A DNA stretch of 64,000 nucleotides from Paraspadella gotoi (Eukaryota > Chaetognatha): positions 5,565,696-5,629,695 of the forward strand of contig CM119265.1 in NCBI GenBank assembly GCA_051294375.1, written 5' to 3'. Shown piece after piece: positions 37,791 through 51,161 of the stretch. Each line of letters starts with the position of its first letter. Positions within the stretch are counted from its first letter, which is position 1. The translations under genes were made by a program, and so were the position numbers. Under the pieces are notes generated by a model. That model did no database searches and was not told where the DNA came from. It was given only the letters and a program-made list of their open reading frames with translations.

Positions 37791-38945
37791 CCAAGAGAGT
37801 ATCATGTATTCGATGGCGTTGGGAGAGAGAATGCCGATGACATCGCCACGCTTATATCCTCTCTCAACATGGATCGTCCGAGTCGAATCGAGTTGTCCTT
37901 CAATTGTGCGTACTAAGTAGAAATTTAAAAAGTCAGTCCGCAATCAAAGAAAATCCTTACAACTAGATGTTATTACTAGAATATGCCTCATACGCGCATA
38001 GTATATTTTTATTATTTTCATGTTTTCAAAGCACTGCATGATGCAAAATGAATATTGAATAGCTATTAAGATATAAACATATTGAGGCGGTCCTGTTCTC
38101 GAAGAGTGAACAATTTTCTGTGGTGAGAGAAAAAGCGCTGCACCGCAGTATCTTCTTCAAACTCGATGTCTATTATCACAAAAAACATTCCTTTTTTTTG
38201 TTTAAGCACGAAAAAGGCTCATGCCGAAAAAAAGCCATTACAAATAAAGGGAAGACTATGCCCCGTAACAAAAGGCAATGCCCGGACAAAGAAAAAGTCT
38301 GCCGGACCCAAACGGACAACGGGCTGAGGAAAGAAGAGGGGAAAACTAAAGATAGAGACTACATGATATGATTACTAGGAGCCGACGAAGTTTGTAATCC
38401 GGCATTCTTCAATACATAATTTTGAAACACTGTAGTCATAGATATATCGCGAACATTATAACTGAAAAAAGTTAAGGACACACACACATTTAACATCTCT
38501 ACCTCATGGACGCGAATTCGTCGCCTCGACTCAATTTGGCACCGTTCAACGATCGCAGTTTTAGTCCGTCACCCGAAATGGGTTCTCCCAAGACGTAATC
38601 GAAAAAGTTCGTTGTGTTTGAATTTCTTAGCAGTATTTCGGATTTGAAAACAATCTGACTCGGCACGCCCGAGTCGAGATAGGGGTAGATCTCGAAGGCG
38701 CGTGGGTTGTTTGTCGCTGTGTCGTTTGTTGTCGTAGGATGGTGGACGATTCCATTGCTTGAGGTAAAGCGAACAGAGGGCTCCGAAGTTGGGTGAGGGT
38801 AAGTTGTAAAATCGTCGTAAGTTGTACATCAACGGTGTTGCATCAGCCAAAACCGCGGTCAAGTCGCTTTCTCGTTGACGCCTCCGATCGAATTGAGCAA
38901 CGCGATTTGGGACGGAGCACGGGTCAAAGTCTTGGAGTAAAGCAC
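37791..38945 (-). pseudogene. Broken copy of acyl-CoA synthetase exons 1-2
   Basis: The exon-2 copy (about 37791-37915) and exon-1 copy (about 38505-38945) align with 29729-29853 and 30405-30805. Both have several frame-breaking indels, and the position of the start codon reads ATA on the minus strand. Exons 3-10 are absent. It is a fragment produced by the duplication, very probably an assembly artefact rather than a true pseudogene. Confidence 0.85.
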
Positions 38946-41900
38946 GACGTTATCGTTGTTTTTTTCATATTAAACAAAATTAGATTAAGTAGACACAACG
39001 ACGGTAAAATGCTTAACCTTTTATTTTCTGCGAAAAAAAAAGCTGAATAAGAAAACTAAAGAAGGGATCAGCAGAGGATAGTATCATTAAGTTTACCGAC
39101 AAAAGCTAAGAATTAATTTTTTTTCTTTTTTAGCGCATCAGTATGTTCGCGCGATGCTTCTTAGAGAATGTCGGATTAATTGTGCATGTCGTTTGTAGTC
39201 CGATATTAACTTGTTTTTTCCCTTTCTCTCTTCGCGACTGACGATCATTCGAGTCGCTCCTCGTAATTAAAAAATGCCCAGCGAAATTTCTTTTTATTAT
39301 TCTCTTGAATTTCATTTTCTTGAGACGAGCGAACGTGAAACAAAAGAGAAAACGCTGCGAGGAGAATTAATTATTTTGTTAATTAAGTAATCGAAGAAAG
39401 AGAAACTGACAAAGCAAAGACGAATTTAATTCGATTTTAGACTTTTTTTTATATTTGATTGATTGTCCCAAGAATCGTATATTAGGAGTCGCCAGATGGG
39501 TCGTTCATACAAGAATCATCTTATCAATTAACCCTTTCTTTCTGCCGCCGTTTCCGAGTTTAAACAGTTTAAAATTTTTAAAATGATTGCAATAAAGCAT
39601 CATGATTAAAGTGTAGGCGTCTACAAGAATTGGTTTTTTTTTCCTTTGTTCCTGTTATCGGACTATCTTCAAAGGATGTTAGACTTGAGGGCGCATAACG
39701 GCTAACTTTTGACCTGGCAGGTGCTCTAAAGGTTTGCTATTAGCTTTAATATGACCTAAGGTGGTTTTTCTTCTCAAATCAATAGGAAATCGAAAAAAGT
39801 AAAATAGTAATATTTTAAATAGTATGGTATTTTAAATTTGATGTCCTTCAAATTTATTTCAACGGTTTTCTTAAATATGAAAAATTATGAAAGTTAACCA
39901 TCCAAACAAACAATAAATATGTCAAATAAAACTATCATAAAACGCCCCCCGAAGCTTAGAAGCGGTGAGAGAACGCCATTTTTTCCCTTGGATGTCACCC
40001 TGATTTTTGATTAATTGTGCAAAATTTCTGGAATGTGAGGGGGCCGAAAAAAGCCATAAAAAAATTGAGTTCCCCGCACTCGAAAAGAAAAGGGGGGTGG
40101 AAGGATGGGCCGAGAGACCGTGAGTATATGTGCGGAGGCGTAGGGGTCAGTTTAGGACTCTGCGATTGCCGAAGGTTGGCGGGCAACCGAAGAATTATTG
40201 ACTGCGAAGCCGAAAGCTGAGAGAAGGAGAGATGAGAGAGGAGAGAGAGAGAAGATGGAGAGAGAGAGAGAGCGGAAAGAAGAGAGATGAGAGATGCCTC
40301 CATTATCGGGGGAAACAAATTTGCTGTTGGAAACAACCGCGGAATTTCCCCGATGGGGGATGGAAAACGCCGGAAGGAAAAAAGGTCAGAGAACGAGCGT
40401 CGGTTTTGTTCTTTAACGGGCGGACGAGCCTGAGGACGGCTTGAATAGACAGCGGTTGGGGGGGAATTGTCGCCCGTCAAAAAATAGCGAAGAGAGAGGG
40501 CTGAGAAAAAGGAAAGCGAAAACAATAAAGTGAAATCCGGCTGGTGTGAAGTGGCGCGCTGGGCCGTTGCGAGCTGAGTCCTCTCAACAGCCCGAAGAGA
40601 CAAAGGGCCGCATTGATTGTAAACAACTTGGAAGAGTTTGTTGAGATTGTTTTTTTTGCGTTGGTGATGCAGGAATGGGTTTTTTATTGGCCAATATAAT
40701 GTATTATATATTAGTTGATTAAAAAAAGCTCTAAATTATATATTTTATTTTTCGTTTGCTTGTCTCTTATATTACAAAATTTAGTTGATTTTAAAGATTT
40801 AACTTTATTAAATAGATTTAATGATTAATGAACGGTTTTAAAAAGTTTTAGTTTTACCTACCAATTGAATTTATTTGTCTTCTGACTTCATAAGAGATAT
40901 TAAGTCATAGGGGCAAAAAGGATATTCAACAAAGGTTCGAGGCAACTGTGCCTTTCCCTTTTTAGGGAGAATCCCATCATGATTTATGCGAATTAATTCC
41001 TTGGCAATGTCCCCGTTTTTTGTGTGGCGGAACCGTGTAGCTGCGTGGTACGGAAGTATGAGATGTAGATGGAATATGACGTATGGTTAATTATTTAAAT
41101 ATAACCAATAAAAAATAATTAAGCAGCGTGTCGAAAGAAATATTTAATTTTTTCCGATTAGTAAAAATTTTATATTTAGAGTTTTATTAGAGTATAAAGA
41201 GTATTTCTCAAAAATAAAAAGCTTTTATTGCCAAAAATGTACTAAGAAAAAAAGTAGGCGCATAAATCGTTGGCCTCTAAACTTTTCGTTTTCCCTAATA
41301 TTGATGGAGCTGGTGAAAGCAAAGCTTTGGTTCTCGGCGTCCCTGATGAGACATTTTGACAGTTTGTTTGGATCCTGGCGTCAGTCTGCTGAACCGAGGG
41401 CGAGGGAGAGGTAGCGAGGGGGGCGACCTTTTGGGAAGGGAAAGAGGAAAACGCGGGAGAACGGATTAGAAAAATCCTAAACAAGTTTTTTTCCACTCTG
41501 AATAGAGATAGCAAGAAAGAAATTAAAAAGGATTAGATTGATAAAGATATTACCAAAGTTTGTTTTCGTTTGTGTTTTTGTTATTATTTCTTTTATATTG
41601 TGTGTAAAATCTTGTGGTTTTAAAATTTAGTTTGGAAGTAGAGGGGGTTTTTTTTTTCGGTTTTTTTTTTTTTATTTCTTTGATTGATTATTTATTTTTT
41701 TGTCTTCTTTATGGATTTATTAATTTTGAAATAAAACCTCGCCACCATATGGCTTGGCGTGTTGTTTTTTTCGGACAGTGGATTGTCATGTTATATTCCG
41801 TCGGCATTTTTTATCTTCCAGGCTGTATCATGATCCAAGGAGGAATCCATTTGCGAAAATTATTGAAGAAAACAAGCCCCACCACATGAGAACAGAAAAA

Positions 41901-42499
41901 AAAAATAAGCAATCTATAAAGTTGTTGAAAAAAAGAAAAGAAAAATCCCATACTCGAAGCGCTGACAGAAAAAAAAAGGAAAAAGAGGAGATGGAAAAGC
42001 AGAAACGAGAAGAGGCATCATTTCACCGCTTCGTTCCTCTTACACAATCGACGAGAGAAATCTTAGGCGACGGTCCACTGACACCCAACGCTCGTCCTCT
42101 TCTGCCCCCTTATCCTGGCCCCTTCCCCTTCCCGATTCCGCGCCTAACCCTCGCGCGAGCCCCAAATTGAACGGGACAGAAGTCAGTTGTAGCCTCTACC
42201 GGGCTCAGAGGCGGGATATGGGTGCGCGTTGGCGAGTTTGAAGGAGTGTCAATATGGGGTCGGAGTGACGGGGGGTAACGATGTGTGGTTGTGAGAAGTA
42301 AATTTGCGCGTTGTTAAACTAAAGCGAAAACTCTGTTTGCTTCCGGGACATTAGACAAGACGGGGCGACGAGCTTTAGAATAGATGAGAAGTTTTTTTAC
42401 AACACGAGTTAGAAAAGTAAGTGTGCTTGGATTGGGTGAACATGGATGGAAAACAAAGGGTTGTCTGAACCATGACGTTGTCCTTTCTTCTTCTTCTCT

Positions 42500-42533
<34 letters not shown>

Positions 42534-42703
42534 CTTCTCTCTCTCTTCTCTCTCTCCTCTCTCTCTCTTTCTTCTCTTTCTTTCTTTCTTTCTCTCTTTC
42601 TCAATCCAGAAACGGCAAAAAGAAGGGTTTAAGGCCTTGGAGGAGAGAAAATTATGCGCAGCGAGATTGTTGGCTTCGGAATTGGGCTGAATGTTCTGGG
42701 GAT

Positions 42704-42961
42704 TTCGCTCGACGACGAATTGTAGCGCGCCGGCGCGCGCCGGAGCCCCAGCCTCGATACGCGCCCATGGTGGGCGTGGCATGGGCGGAGCGGCCGGAGC
42801 GGGCGGGCGGGTGGAAACTTTTGTTTTGCGCGGAATCAAATCCGGAAAGGACGCGTGTTCTCGTCTATGACGGTAATTCTGGTTATTGAAGACCTTTTGA
42901 TTTGAAGGAAAAAAATGTCAGAAGGTGCTGCTCTCTCTCTCTCTCTTCGTCTCTCTCCTCT

Positions 42962-43005
<44 letters not shown>

Positions 43006-43271
43006 ACTGTCTTTATCTGAGCTGCTTTTGGCCCCCCGAAAAAAAGCATAGCCTCATATTAACTTTTTGAGCGCAATCCGTCGTTGTACGCCCCTACCTT
43101 GTATTCTCTTCATTTCTCTTTCCCTTCTTTCCCTTCTCTCTTCCCCCCCTCTCTCCGCCAATCCCCCTCCCTTCGCCCGTCTCTCCCTTTGACTTCCCCC
43201 CCCCATTTCCATATATATCATCGCCAGTGACGTAAAAGCTCTGTTCTCTCGCTTTACCAATAAATCTCTTC
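42704..43271. other. Copy B sequence facing the 278-N gap of copy A
   Basis: Begins with a GC-rich patch (42720-42840, with GCGCGCCGGCGCGCGCC) and then a long CT tract at 42931-43003. GC-rich plus simple repeat explains why short reads left a gap. The real length, about 570 bases, is twice the stated gap. Confidence 0.6.
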
Positions 43272-43540
43272 GAATTTAATTTTCGCTCGACGCATTCATT
43301 ATACTTAATATTTATAAGCGGATATAAACGGGCGCGACAAATTCAATTTACCCCCCGCGCGAGTGGGAAAGGGGGAGTAGGGGGCGGGAAACGGAATCAA
43401 TTAAGCTTTAAATAAAAAAAAAAAAAGAAGGAAATTAGATTTCCCAGGGCTTTCGTCCGAACCCCCTGATTAATTAGTCTTGTTTGAATAAGGGAGTAAA
43501 TTAAATGTTCAAAACGCGAGGCACGGCGGGTGGAGTTCGA

Positions 43541-43634
43541 CGGAGAGAGAGAGAGAGGAGAGAGAGAGAGATCGAAGAGAGAAGTGGGAGAGAGAGAGAG
43601 ACGAAGAGAGAGAGAGAAAGAAGAGAGAGAGAGA
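43541..43634. repeat. (GA)n tract, copy B
   Basis: Fills the place of the 215-N gap of copy A. Confidence 0.85.
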
Positions 43635-44103
43635 TTCTTTTTTTTATGGAAAACCGGGCAAATGGAGAGGGGGGGGGGGCGAAAGGATTCCCTACTGCGC
43701 GTGGTTGGAGTTTTTGTCCGGCTTGACTTTGTGTGATTTCGACTCCCTCCGTTTGATATTAAAATTACTTTTTAAAGCGATTAAACTTGTTTAAACCAGA
43801 AGTACTTCTTATTCGGTACGTTTTTAAAGAAAAAATTTTATCCCTTTTATTTAACTTTACTCCATTCTTTTTTTATGATAAAAGTTCTAGACGACCCACA
43901 AACCTATTGCATACTGAGATGTCGCCTCTTCTTCTTCCCTGCGCCCCAACAATATTTTACGCTCCATGCCATAAATCTACATTCGGCTTTCAAGATGCCA
44001 AGTAGAGGACGGAAGGTAATCAGATGCCATGAGTGGCTACTCTTAAATCATAATCCCACGACGTTTCCGGGCGAAGGCCAAATATCTCCTCTCTCTCTCT
44101 CTG

Positions 44104-44151
<48 letters not shown>

Positions 44152-44834
44152 CTGTCTGTCTCTGTCATTGCTCTTCCCGGACTGATCCTATCAGTTTTTG
44201 CTTGGTTAGTAAATGACAACGGTAATGATTTTTCAAAGGAACCATTTTCAATAAATAATCATTCGTTTCAACGTAAGTCGCCGATTGAATTGAATTTTAG
44301 CTAAAAAGCAAGTCAATTACAGTCTATTCATTATTTTTATAATTCATGCTGGTCCACAAGGGTAACACAAGGTAACATAACGTTTTTGAATTTATGTACA
44401 CAGGTCGCTTTTATATTTCAACGTTTTTTTTTCTATCGTACGATCGTACGGAAAAAACCAACGCCATTTTCGCAGCCAAAAACATTTTGTTGTTTTACGC
44501 CTAATTTTTGTTTTCTCTTTCTTTTTCGCACGCAAGAGGGAAGACCGAAAGCACTTATGACTCGTACTGAAAACACGGTTTGGTTGGTTTTGTTCTGGTA
44601 CTGGTTACAGAAAATACAAATAGTTGCATCGCCGACAGAAGAATAATTTAAAGGGCGATGAAAACTGTCGCCATTTATTTGTGTTTTCAAAAAAGGAGAT
44701 CAGAATAAAAACACCAAGTGTTCTTTTTGTTTTTTGTTTCAACCCCATGGAAAAAGGACCAGGGACAAAGATTGATGGAAAGAGAGTGAGCAGAAAATAG
44801 GCATACTAATTAATTTGAGGATTTGTGTGTTGTG

Positions 44835-44847
44835 AGAGAGAGAGAGA

Positions 44848-44899
<52 letters not shown>

Positions 44900-44900
44900 G
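44835..44900. repeat. (GA)n tract, copy B
   Basis: Fills the place of the 245-N gap of copy A. Confidence 0.85.
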
Positions 44901-45201
44901 ATTACTCCCAAGTATTCAACCCCAGATAGCACGACCTTCATTATTAAATTTCCCAATTGATTAGTTCGGACCGGTTTTCCGAATTATGTGACGCCGGTTT
45001 TGATTTGTATGTGCGCTTCATTCGAACTTCAGGACTTCCGAGACGCGGGCTGTGGTCAGAGCGGCGGCCTGTGGTTCAGAGCGCGCCCTGTCGGAACGCG
45101 TTTGATGCGGGGAAGCGATTGGTCGGAGAGCGTCATATTCATTAGAATGAAAAAAATTGAGAACAGATTGTGGACATTGTCCCAGCGAAACGAGACGTGC
45201 C

Positions 45202-45238
45202 GGAGAGAGAGAGAGAGAGAGAAGAGAGAGGAGGAGAG

Positions 45239-45272
<34 letters not shown>
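45202..45272. repeat. (GA)n tract, copy B
   Basis: Fills the place of the 250-N gap of copy A. Confidence 0.85.
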
Positions 45273-45275
<3 letters not shown>

Positions 45276-45570
45276 AGAGAGAAGAGATGTTACATGAATG
45301 CTTTGCTAACTCTGAGCGCTTTTTGATTAATGAATTAGAGTTTAGAAAGGAAATGACAACCGACTTGATATTGCCTCTCGTCTGTTCGAAATATTTTTTT
45401 TAATTATAACTTTTTCCCTTGGTTTTGACGGGAAGGAATATTGTGTAGTGTTGCGAAATGAAAATGTATAAACAGGGTACACTAAAAAATTTAAAGAATT
45501 AAATTAGCTGTAAGATTCATAATTATACATTTTTCTGCTCCTTCAATCGCGACTTCATTCCTAATCGCAT

Positions 45571-46383
45571 TAAGTTTAGGGATGATGAAAAAAAAGAAAA
45601 AGAAAAGGTTTCTCTACTTTTTAATTTTATATCTCATCGATCTAAAACAGGTTTTCATTCATATAAAATAGCGATCAATAACGGTCCAAGAACCTCCGTA
45701 GAGAGGATTGGCTAAAAATAACTCTAGCAATGTCAAGGATCGTTGCTTACTTCTCTCCAAGACACTCATCTGTGCACATTTATGGAATGTTCGCTAAAAT
45801 GTTGTTGCTAAAAGATTATCTACCGACGTAATGCAAAGAGAACATCCTGCTCTCGAAGGCTTAACCCCAATTTCGTTGGTCCTCGCCGCGAAGTGCTGAA
45901 ACCCGGCCGATGTTGTTCTTGACCTTGATTGAACGTTAGTCGAAGATAGAGTCAAACAAAATATATAAATATAATATATAATGATATAAATAATATATAT
46001 TTTCATTAATGACTTTCTAACAGAAATTGATTGTGTGATATCTATTAGAAAACTAGGACAGATAGTAATCTAACCTTGTGTTGTTAGTGCTCCCTCTATT
46101 TCCAGAAGACAACACTGACTTCCCCTTCCCAAATTGAATTATAGATAAATAAAACATTTTAAGAAAGAAAGCAATTATATTTGATTAAATAATAAGATAA
46201 ATACTAAATCCTTCATAAATATAAAAATAGAAAATAGTGAAACAAGTAATTTTGCAAATTTTTCTAATATTAAATATACGTATTCTTTAATTCTTCTCGT
46301 TCTTTATAAACTATCAGGCTTTATTGTAAATAAGCGTGCAGATGCCCCGGATGCCGCGGATTGCCACGGAGCCACCGCCAACC
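45571..46383. other. Copy B sequence facing the 10-N gap of copy A
   Basis: About 815 bases between CCTAATCG and CTCTGAGGAATAAAGCG, which flank only 10 N in copy A. It is AT-rich with an (AT)n patch at 45957-46000. No gene is recognised. Confidence 0.6.
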
Positions 46384-46463
46384 TCTGAGGAATAAAGCGA
46401 CGCCTCCGTCTCTGGACAGTGATCAATAAGACATTAGTCTCGGTTTTTGTTCGTTGCGCTCTC

Positions 46464-46494
<31 letters not shown>

Positions 46495-47244
46495 ACTCTC
46501 TCTCTCTCTCTCTCTCTTTTCTCCCCCTCACTCGGCGAGCGCGAAACGACCGCAAGATCTCGCCGGAAAATCGCCATTCAGACGCCAGAGAAGAAAGAGA
46601 GAGAAAGAGGAGAGAGAGAGAGGATCGGCGGCGCTGAGTCGAAGCGGCGCCCCGCGGATCAAATTTATCGAGGGGCGTAACCGTCGTTGGAGTTTCGACT
46701 TTCTACCGAGTCCCAAAGGATGTTCGCAGTTCGCTTGCGGGAAATTCAAGGTTTCGGGTTTCGTCAGCGGTTAATAAAAAAGATGTTTCTTCATAGTTTA
46801 TAAACTCAGATATCAGAATCTTTTTTCTCAGCTAAGTAGAAATGATTGATATTAAGTTTGTTTTTTTTTAAATTTCCTATCTTTACAAAACATTTAAATT
46901 TACGAAAATGTAGATCTTTATTAAAATAAAGATTGCATCGAGTTCCGAAATCGTACAACCAGTTTATTCCACTTCGTAAGCGAATTTCACGATTTCAAAT
47001 TCAATATCTCCCCCGACGCTCGTTCACTCTCTTCCCATCACAAAGATTCCGCTGGCGAAGAAATGTCTTGCTGCGATCGTTTTCGCGTCGACCGAGTCAA
47101 AACAGAAAGCGAAATCTGATTTTGCGTCCGTTCCTGGCGATTCCTATTTTCTCACGCGCCAATCGGGCGCTTTTTGCGGGACCTGACTAGAGTAGAGTAA
47201 AAAGAAATCGGGTATAAGTAAATAATCTCTCGTAGGGTTTTTTC

Positions 47245-47326
47245 AGGCAAGGACGTCCGTTTATGAAACGTATTTGACCCGAAAATGTGTTTCTTTTTTT
47301 TCACTTCTATGTTTCTCACTTCTACG

Positions 47327-47404
<78 letters not shown>

Positions 47405-48030
47405 CCCCCGATAAAGCGCGGCAGAGGTAATTAGCCTGCTTTCCCATTTCCAAGTACATCCCTCGCGCTCTTAATCCCTTCTCGGCTTTCCCCTCCTTCA
47501 TCCACGCTCGCCCCCCAAAGTTCATGAATTTTCAGCGAGAACCTAGAATCTCCCTTCTGACCGTCCCATTTCTCATCCCCGTTTTTTTGCTTTTAAAACA
47601 GTCCACCTCCCCCCTTTTAATTTCTCCTCCTCTCTCCTTATCCTATCCCCCCCCCCCTTAGTTCGCCGCGTGCCTTGGATTTCCAGTTCCCCAAGTCCCC
47701 CCGACACATCCTTCGTTTGCGCCCGCGTGGAGAAATTCAAAAGTTGCGACTCTTTCAAGAAGAAGAAGAGGAAGAGGAAGAACGAGAAGAACAGAAGAAC
47801 AAGGAGAAAAAGAGAGGAATGAGGAGAACAGGGGTTAAGGGGAAGAAAGAGAGGAGGAAGAAAAGAAGATTGAAAGAGAAAGGAAAGAGAAAGTGAAGGG
47901 AAAATTGAAGGGGGGGAAAGAGGAGAAGAAAGGGAGAAAAAGGGAAGAGGAGGAATTGAGGAAGGGGAAGGGTAAAAATGGAGAATAATGGAAGTATTAG
48001 AATAAATGAATAATAGAAATAAAAAGGAGA
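47245..48030. repeat. Second direct duplication, first copy
   Basis: Starts CAGGCAAGGACGTCCG and contains a CT tract (47324-47402) followed by a GA-rich stretch. It matches 48313-49107 with small indels. Confidence 0.85.
47324..47402. repeat. (CT)n microsatellite
   Basis: Its twin in the second duplication is at 48414-48492. Confidence 0.9.
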
Positions 48031-48287
48031 ATGGGAAAAAAATGAGAGCAAAACTGTTTAAGCGAAGAGGTTAAAAAAAAATTAAAGTAATAAAAGACAA
48101 AAAACAAGACACCCATTTAAAACTCAATTATGAGATTAGGAAACTATGGAAAAATTAAAGAAGAGGCAAAAAAATGAGAAAAGAAAATGTTTGGAAAGAA
48201 GAAAAGAAATCTCAAGATGCGAAAAGGAAGAAGAAAGAAGAAGAAGAAGAAAGAAAAAGAAGAAGAAGAAGAAGAAGAAACAATGAA

Positions 48288-48312
48288 NNNNNNNNNNNNN
48301 NNNNNNNNNNNN
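48288..48312. other. Assembly gap, 25 N
   Basis: Separates the two copies of the 0.8-kb duplication. Confidence 0.99.
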
Positions 48313-48444
48313 CAGGCCAGGACGTCGTTTATGAAACGAATATTTGACCCGAAACATGTGTTCTGCTTTTTTCTTCACTTTCTATGTTTCTCAACTTCTA
48401 TTTCCTCCCCCTCGCTTCTCTCTCTCTCTCTCTCTCTCTTCTCT

Positions 48445-48475
<31 letters not shown>

Positions 48476-49107
48476 CCTCTCTCTCTCTCTCATCCCCCCA
48501 ATAAAGCGCGGCAGAGGTAATTAGCCTGCTTTCCCATTTCCAAGTACATCCCTCGCGCTCTTAATCCCTTCTCGGCTTTCCCCTTTCATCCACGCTCGCC
48601 CCCAAAGTTCATGAATTTTCAGCGAGAAAACTAGAATCTCCCTTCTGACCGTCCCAATTTCTCATCCCCGTTTTTTTGCTTTTAAAACAGTCCACCTCCC
48701 CCCTTTTAATTCCTCTCTCCTCCTTCCTATCCCTCCCCCCCCTTTAGTTCGCCGCGTGGCCTTGGATTTCCAGTTCCCCAAGTCCCCGACACATCCTTCG
48801 TTTGCGCCCGCGTGAGAAATTCAAAAGTTGCGACTCTTTACAAGAAGAAGAAGAGGAAGAGGCAAGAACGAGAAGAACAGAAGAACAAGCAGAAAAAGAG
48901 AGGAATGAGGAGAACAGGGGTAAGGGGAAGAAGAGAGGAGGAAGAAAAGAAGATTGAAAGAGAAAAGGAAAGAGAAAGTGAAGGGAAACAAGAAGGGGGG
49001 GAAAGACGAGAAGAAAGGGAGAAAAAGAGGAAGAGGAGGAATTGGGAAGGGATAGGGTAAAAAGTGAGAATAATGGAAAGTATTAGGAATAAATAGAATA
49101 TAGAATT
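48313..49107. repeat. Second direct duplication, second copy
   Basis: Starts right after the 25-N gap with CAGGCCAGGACGTCG and runs parallel to 47245-48030. It is probably the same locus represented twice across a gap. Confidence 0.85.
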
Positions 49108-49110
49108 AAA

Positions 49111-49130
49111 AGGATCTCCTAGGAGATCCT
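49111..49130. repeat. 20-bp perfect palindrome
   Basis: AGGATCTCCTAGGAGATCCT equals its own reverse complement. It lies just after the end of the second duplication and may mark a join. Confidence 0.6.
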
Positions 49131-49788
49131 CGCCACAGTTGATCAAACTCCAGGGAACGTCGAGAGCGAGAAAGGGGGGTTCAGTTTAAGACGGCGCTCG
49201 ACCGGGGTGATTAGGGTGGGGTAAAAAGTGGGGCCCAGAGCCCGAGGTAATGAAAGACACACGGAGATGCGAGCTGAAGACGGAGAGACAGTTCCGCGTT
49301 CCGCTCCCACGGCCGATTCTAATTACGGTCGACTCCGTTTTCGGCTTGGGTGAGTTCGTCGTGTTCGCCTTGGGTGATCGACCTCACCTTCGCCGCCGGC
49401 GCCATCTTCGTCGTCATCTCAAGTCTTAGGCGGCGTCAACGCCTTTTGAAGCTTTCGCTGCATTTATCCCGAATGCTATCCGTTCACTTACTTATATTTG
49501 GTAGTATTTGATTCGGTTCACTTTTCCTAGATATTTGCTTCACTGCATTCCGCTTACAAGACAATAGCATAGCAGGTGCCTACAAGCTTTTAAACAAGAC
49601 TTACACAGTGTAGTTTATTAACTGTTTCTTTGTTAACTTTTTAATGGTTATTTACATTGTGTTATTTATTTAGCTTAATTGTTTTGTTATTTGAATTTTT
49701 ACGCTTGTCCTGTACTTTAATGACTAATGTAATAACATTAATTTTATTTAAATTATTGGATTCTATTGTCCTCCAACCAAAAAAAAAA
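49131..49788. other. No gene seen
   Basis: Unique sequence, GC-richer at first then AT-rich. No coding signal is recognised. Confidence 0.5.
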
Positions 49789-50035
49789 NNNNNNNNNNNN
49801 NNNNNNNNNNNNNNNNNNNNNNNNNNNNNNNNNNNNNNNNNNNNNNNNNNNNNNNNNNNNNNNNNNNNNNNNNNNNNNNNNNNNNNNNNNNNNNNNNNNN
49901 NNNNNNNNNNNNNNNNNNNNNNNNNNNNNNNNNNNNNNNNNNNNNNNNNNNNNNNNNNNNNNNNNNNNNNNNNNNNNNNNNNNNNNNNNNNNNNNNNNNN
50001 NNNNNNNNNNNNNNNNNNNNNNNNNNNNNNNNNNN
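49789..50035. other. Assembly gap, 247 N
   Basis: Follows an A run; content unknown. Confidence 0.99.
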
Positions 50036-50165
50036 CCCTTCCCACGACGGAGAGAGAACAATCAGCCCGTGTCGCGAGTTAAATCTTCCAAGAGAAGCAG
50101 CGCGCGACTCCGGAGACGCCGATGACTTTTCGCCACGTCACGTCGTCACAACCATTGTTCTTGGA

Positions 50166-50591
50166 NNNNNNNNNNNNNNNNNNNNNNNNNNNNNNNNNNN
50201 NNNNNNNNNNNNNNNNNNNNNNNNNNNNNNNNNNNNNNNNNNNNNNNNNNNNNNNNNNNNNNNNNNNNNNNNNNNNNNNNNNNNNNNNNNNNNNNNNNNN
50301 NNNNNNNNNNNNNNNNNNNNNNNNNNNNNNNNNNNNNNNNNNNNNNNNNNNNNNNNNNNNNNNNNNNNNNNNNNNNNNNNNNNNNNNNNNNNNNNNNNNN
50401 NNNNNNNNNNNNNNNNNNNNNNNNNNNNNNNNNNNNNNNNNNNNNNNNNNNNNNNNNNNNNNNNNNNNNNNNNNNNNNNNNNNNNNNNNNNNNNNNNNNN
50501 NNNNNNNNNNNNNNNNNNNNNNNNNNNNNNNNNNNNNNNNNNNNNNNNNNNNNNNNNNNNNNNNNNNNNNNNNNNNNNNNNNNNNNNNNNN
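50166..50591. other. Assembly gap, 426 N
   Basis: Content unknown; the right flank is soon followed by (GA)n. Confidence 0.99.
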
Positions 50592-50683
50592 CACTTGACT
50601 CTCCAAAGATTCTCTCGCGAAATTCCCTCGACGTTTTTCGATCGCTCTGCGTCGTTCGGGTGTTGACCCCGAACGAGAGAGGT

Positions 50684-50836
50684 TGAGAGAGAGAGGGAGA
50701 GAGGGAGAGAGGGAATGAGAGAGAAAGAGAGAGAGAGAATTTAAATCGAGAAAAATAATTAGAAAAAATGAAAAAAACGAATGAATGAATGAATGAATGA
50801 ATGAATGAATGAATGAATGAAATAATGAATGAATTT

Positions 50837-50876
<40 letters not shown>

Positions 50877-50878
50877 AA
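50684..50878. repeat. (GA)n, (GAAT)n and (GAAA)n in series
   Basis: GA at 50684-50738, GAAT tetranucleotides at 50779-50832 and GAAA tetranucleotides at 50838-50877. Confidence 0.9.
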
Positions 50879-51082
50879 CATAAAGGAATAAAAGAACGCC
50901 CGAGCGTCGTTTATGAGTCGATAACGAGATATAAACGGAATTGGCGCACGCCGTCTCGGCTTCGCCCTCCGATCTAAAAATAACTCGCGTATTGCGAGGG
51001 ATAAAAACTGGTGTGTCCCCTTTTTAAGCAGCCGACGTCCCTCGAGGGATTAAAGTGAGTGCGTTTGTGTGCGTGGTAGTGA

Positions 51083-51088
51083 GACAGA

Positions 51089-51156
<68 letters not shown>

Positions 51157-51161
51157 AAGAC
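51083..51161. repeat. (GA)n microsatellite
   Basis: GA repeat with CAGA interruptions. Confidence 0.9.

Larger units (their letters stand above)
37752..47244. repeat. Direct duplication, copy B (ungapped, indel-rich)
   Basis: Repeats copy A in the same order with frequent one- to three-base insertions and deletions. It has real sequence where copy A has N. It ends with the same GTAGGGTTTTTTC and continues into new sequence at 47245. The pattern is that of an uncorrected long read placed beside the contigs it should have joined. Confidence 0.9.
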
